Position numbers and translations under genes: made by a program. Below, one piece after another: positions 61,954 to 64,000 of a DNA stretch of 64,000 nucleotides. The stretch covers positions 1-64,000 of the forward strand of contig CBDIBP010000009.1 in assembly GCA_965276955.1 (NCBI GenBank), in the 5' to 3' direction. The notes beneath the pieces were generated by a model. It had not been told where the DNA came from and ran no database searches. It saw only the letters and a program-made list of their open reading frames with translations. This stretch comes from JABDEZ01 sp965276955. Lineage in GTDB: Bacteria; Bacteroidota; Bacteroidia; Chitinophagales; Chitinophagaceae. Within the stretch, counting starts at the first letter, position 1. Each line of letters opens with the position of its first letter.

Positions 61954-63897
61954 ATGCAGCAATACTTCCTTTATTTATGCATTGCCCTCACGTTTGGTAT
62001 CTCTGTTCAAACCCAGGCACGTAGCGCCTTTGAATTAAGGGATGGGGCGGATACGGCGTCTATAAATAAAATGTCTGAGATGGCGGATAATTATCTTGAC
62101 CCTGATTCTGCTATCGCGCTCTATAACAATGTAATTCGATCAAGTATAAAAGAAAATTACGCTGAAGGGGCATTTTCTGCGCTAATGAACAAAGGACTCA
62201 GGTATCGTGCCAAAGAGGATTATGCGCAAAGTCGTAAAAGTTACACAGAGGCCTTATCATGGGCTGCGGGTTCAAGTAAAAAGGATGCGTTTGTGTGGTG
62301 CTACAACAACATAGGTTCAAGCTATTTTTTAGAAGGCAATTATACACAAGCCACTAACTATTATTATAAGGCCCTTGACGAGGTGAAAAAATTGCCACCA
62401 ACACCTATCCGGACTACCGCAAATATATATACCAATTTAGGCATCATAAACATGCGCATCAAGCAAGATGCAAAGGGGTTGGCTTTCTTTCAACAGGCTG
62501 AGGATATAGCCCGAAAAGGACAGTTCGACCAGCAATTAGCTATTGTATTGATCGATAAAGGTGAATATTACATTGATATTAAGCCAGATACTGCAATAAA
62601 GCTCTTTAATGAGTTGATGGAAATTAGTATAAGGATGAAAAGGCTTGATCTGGAGGCACAGGCAAATATCGATCTGGGCAGGGCTTTTAATCAGAAAAAA
62701 GAATATGAAAAGGCAGCAGAATATCTTAAGAAAGCTATTTTTTTAGGAAAGGGGAAGTTCGATGATATTGTTACTTATGCATCTTATTCACTTGGCGAGG
62801 TATGGTTACAAACAGGCAAGTATAAAGATGCGGAAGAGATGCTCACCTTTGCGCTAAAAGAAGCAACGGACCACAACATAAAGGACATATATATAGACTG
62901 CTACACCAAGCTGGAGTCTGTATACCGTGCCACAGGCCAGTATACCAAGGCGCTGAACTGTATGGATTCCATATTGGCACTGAAAGAACGGCTTACCGGC
63001 ACTGAGAACGCCAAGGCCATAAACCAGATGGAAATAAAGTACCAGACCGCAGAAAAAGACCGGGAACTTGCCCGAAATGAACTATTGATAGCACAGCAAA
63101 AAAGCAACCTGATCAAAAAGAACATCTGGATAAGTGTGATAGCCGGTAGCGTGTTTATCGTAATACTAATATTTATCATCGGTTACCGCAATGTTCGGCA
63201 CAAGCAGTACCTGCAGGCAGAGCAAATAAGATCGCTAACGCAGGAGAACAGGATAAGTGTGCTGAAGGCGCTGATGGAAGGGGAGGAAAAAGAACGCGGC
63301 CGCATAGCAGGCGAGCTGCACGATGGTATAGGCGGTATGCTATCTGCCGCTATGATGCGCTTTAACGCTATGCACCACGACAATAGCGAGATCACCAAGA
63401 TACCTGCCTACCACGAGGTAATGCAACTGCTGGATGATATGGGTGATGAGATACGCAAGACCGCCCACAACCTGATGCCCGAAGTGTTACTGAAACAAAC
63501 ACTGCCCGAAGCGCTGCGTGCCTACTGCAACACCGTTCAGGATGGCAAAAAGGTGGAGATAGATCTGCAATGCTATGGCGATCTTGATACACTGGCGCAA
63601 GACTTTAAGCTGAACATATACCGAATAATACAAGAGCTGTTAAAGAACATAACACAGCACGCACAGGCTACCACTGCGCTGGTGCAATTGCTGATGCATG
63701 AGCAGGTACTGACCATAACGGTAGAGGATAATGGGATAGGATTTGACACCACAGCCTTTAAAAAAGGTATAGGACTACACAACCTGCAAACAAGAGTAAG
63801 CAGTCTTGGTGGCCAGTTCACACTAAGCGCAGAGCAGGGGAAAGGTACCTCTGTTTATATAGAATTTGAAGTAAAACAAGGCACCCCGGTAATATGA
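61954..63897 (+). CDS. TPR-containing sensor histidine kinase (HisKA_3 type)
   Basis: A 647-residue sensor kinase. It starts with a signal sequence (about residues 1-22), then a periplasmic part of TPR-like repeats (about 50-360), a coiled coil, and one membrane helix near residues 390-410 (WISVIAGSVFIVILIFIIGY). The cytoplasmic part has the HisKA_3 dimerisation/phosphoacceptor GELHDGIGGML with His456, and a HATPase domain with RIIQELLKNITQHA and DNGIGFD. This NarL/DegS-type kinase should pass phosphate to the response regulator that starts with an ATGA overlap at 63894. Confidence 0.93.
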   Translation: MQQYFLYLCIALTFGISVQTQARSAFELRDGADTASINKMSEMADNYLDPDSAIALYNNVIRSSIKENYAEGAFSALMNKGLRYRAKEDYAQSRKSYTEALSWAAGSSKKDAFVWCYNNIGSSYFLEGNYTQATNYYYKALDEVKKLPPTPIRTTANIYTNLGIINMRIKQDAKGLAFFQQAEDIARKGQFDQQLAIVLIDKGEYYIDIKPDTAIKLFNELMEISIRMKRLDLEAQANIDLGRAFNQKKEYEKAAEYLKKAIFLGKGKFDDIVTYASYSLGEVWLQTGKYKDAEEMLTFALKEATDHNIKDIYIDCYTKLESVYRATGQYTKALNCMDSILALKERLTGTENAKAINQMEIKYQTAEKDRELARNELLIAQQKSNLIKKNIWISVIAGSVFIVILIFIIGYRNVRHKQYLQAEQIRSLTQENRISVLKALMEGEEKERGRIAGELHDGIGGMLSAAMMRFNAMHHDNSEITKIPAYHEVMQLLDDMGDEIRKTAHNLMPEVLLKQTLPEALRAYCNTVQDGKKVEIDLQCYGDLDTLAQDFKLNIYRIIQELLKNITQHAQATTALVQLLMHEQVLTITVEDNGIGFDTTAFKKGIGLHNLQTRVSSLGGQFTLSAEQGKGTSVYIEFEVKQGTPVI

Positions 63898-64000
63898 TGG
63901 CGGAGAAAAATAATGATATGCTACAAATAAAACTGGCGATCGCAGATGATCATCCCCTTGTCATTAATGGCCTGAGCCATATACTGGCCAATTGTGCGGA
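63894..64000 (+). CDS. Response regulator, start only (LuxR/NarL type expected)
   Basis: The visible 35 codons start at the ATG overlapping the kinase stop (ATGA); a second in-frame ATG follows directly. They end in KLAIADDHPLVINGLSHIL, the opening strand and acidic pair of a receiver domain. HisKA_3 kinases pair with NarL/LuxR-type regulators, so a C-terminal helix-turn-helix is expected beyond the window. The rest is not visible. Confidence 0.85.
   Translation, partial: MMAEKNNDMLQIKLAIADDHPLVINGLSHILANCA

Overview
The window reads as a chromosomal segment of a Bacteroidota bacterium, most likely Chitinophagaceae or a relative. The reasons are type IX secretion (Por) C-terminal sorting domains, a rimP-nusA-infB operon with a neighbouring DUF4834 protein, A-rich leaders without clear Shine-Dalgarno sequences, and a promoter of the Bacteroidota form TTTG-N20-TANNTTTG in front of rimP. 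No rRNA, CRISPR array, integrase or intact insertion sequence was seen.

Region 1 (1-31.7 kb, all on the + strand) is one long cell-surface polysaccharide locus. It contains about a dozen glycosyltransferases (GT2, GT4, CgeB-like, a GT11 alpha-1,2-fucosyltransferase and a WbsX-type protein). It also has a Wzy-like polymerase, a NodU-type carbamoyltransferase, an OafA-type O-acyltransferase, a paratose-epimerase-like SDR, two DegT-type sugar aminotransferases, a PglC-like initiating phosphoglycosyltransferase, an ATP-grasp enzyme and a HAD phosphatase. Embedded at 6.5-12.2 kb is a small acyl-chain pathway: a discrete ACP, two KAS III enzymes, two ketoreductase-type SDRs, a Rieske oxygenase and a NeuD/PglD-like acyltransferase. 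I infer that it builds a short hydroxylated acyl group that is placed on an amino sugar. No Wzx flippase or ABC exporter lies in the window. A perfect 18-bp hairpin terminator closes the locus.

Region 2 (31.7-37.7 kb) is a patchwork: small unknown genes, an AT-rich insert with a DUF3883 protein and a 14-bp palindrome, an AI-2E family membrane protein, an OsmC protein and a DUF2071 protein. It also holds repeats: one copy of a dispersed ~105-bp element whose other copy is at 27.8 kb, and a 142-bp direct repeat.

Region 3 (37.7-44.2 kb) is housekeeping: infB, nusA and rimP on the minus strand, DUF4834, a HAD hydrolase and a CAT-anticodon tRNA.

Region 4 (44.5-58.9 kb) is the most unusual. A 2859-residue secreted repeat protein that looks like a tail fibre and a T9SS-sorted protein lie on the minus strand. 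Divergent from them is a run of three tail-collar (MdpB-like) proteins, a periplasmic-binding-protein fold without a signal peptide, and a formyltransferase. No phage or contractile-injection structural genes accompany them. A 34-codon remnant of the giant protein's C-terminus, with a matching hairpin, survives at 60.6 kb.

Region 5 (59-64 kb) holds a TlpA-like thioredoxin-fold lipoprotein/secreted protein, a secreted protein with a shortened T9SS tail, and a TPR sensor histidine kinase followed by the start of its response regulator.
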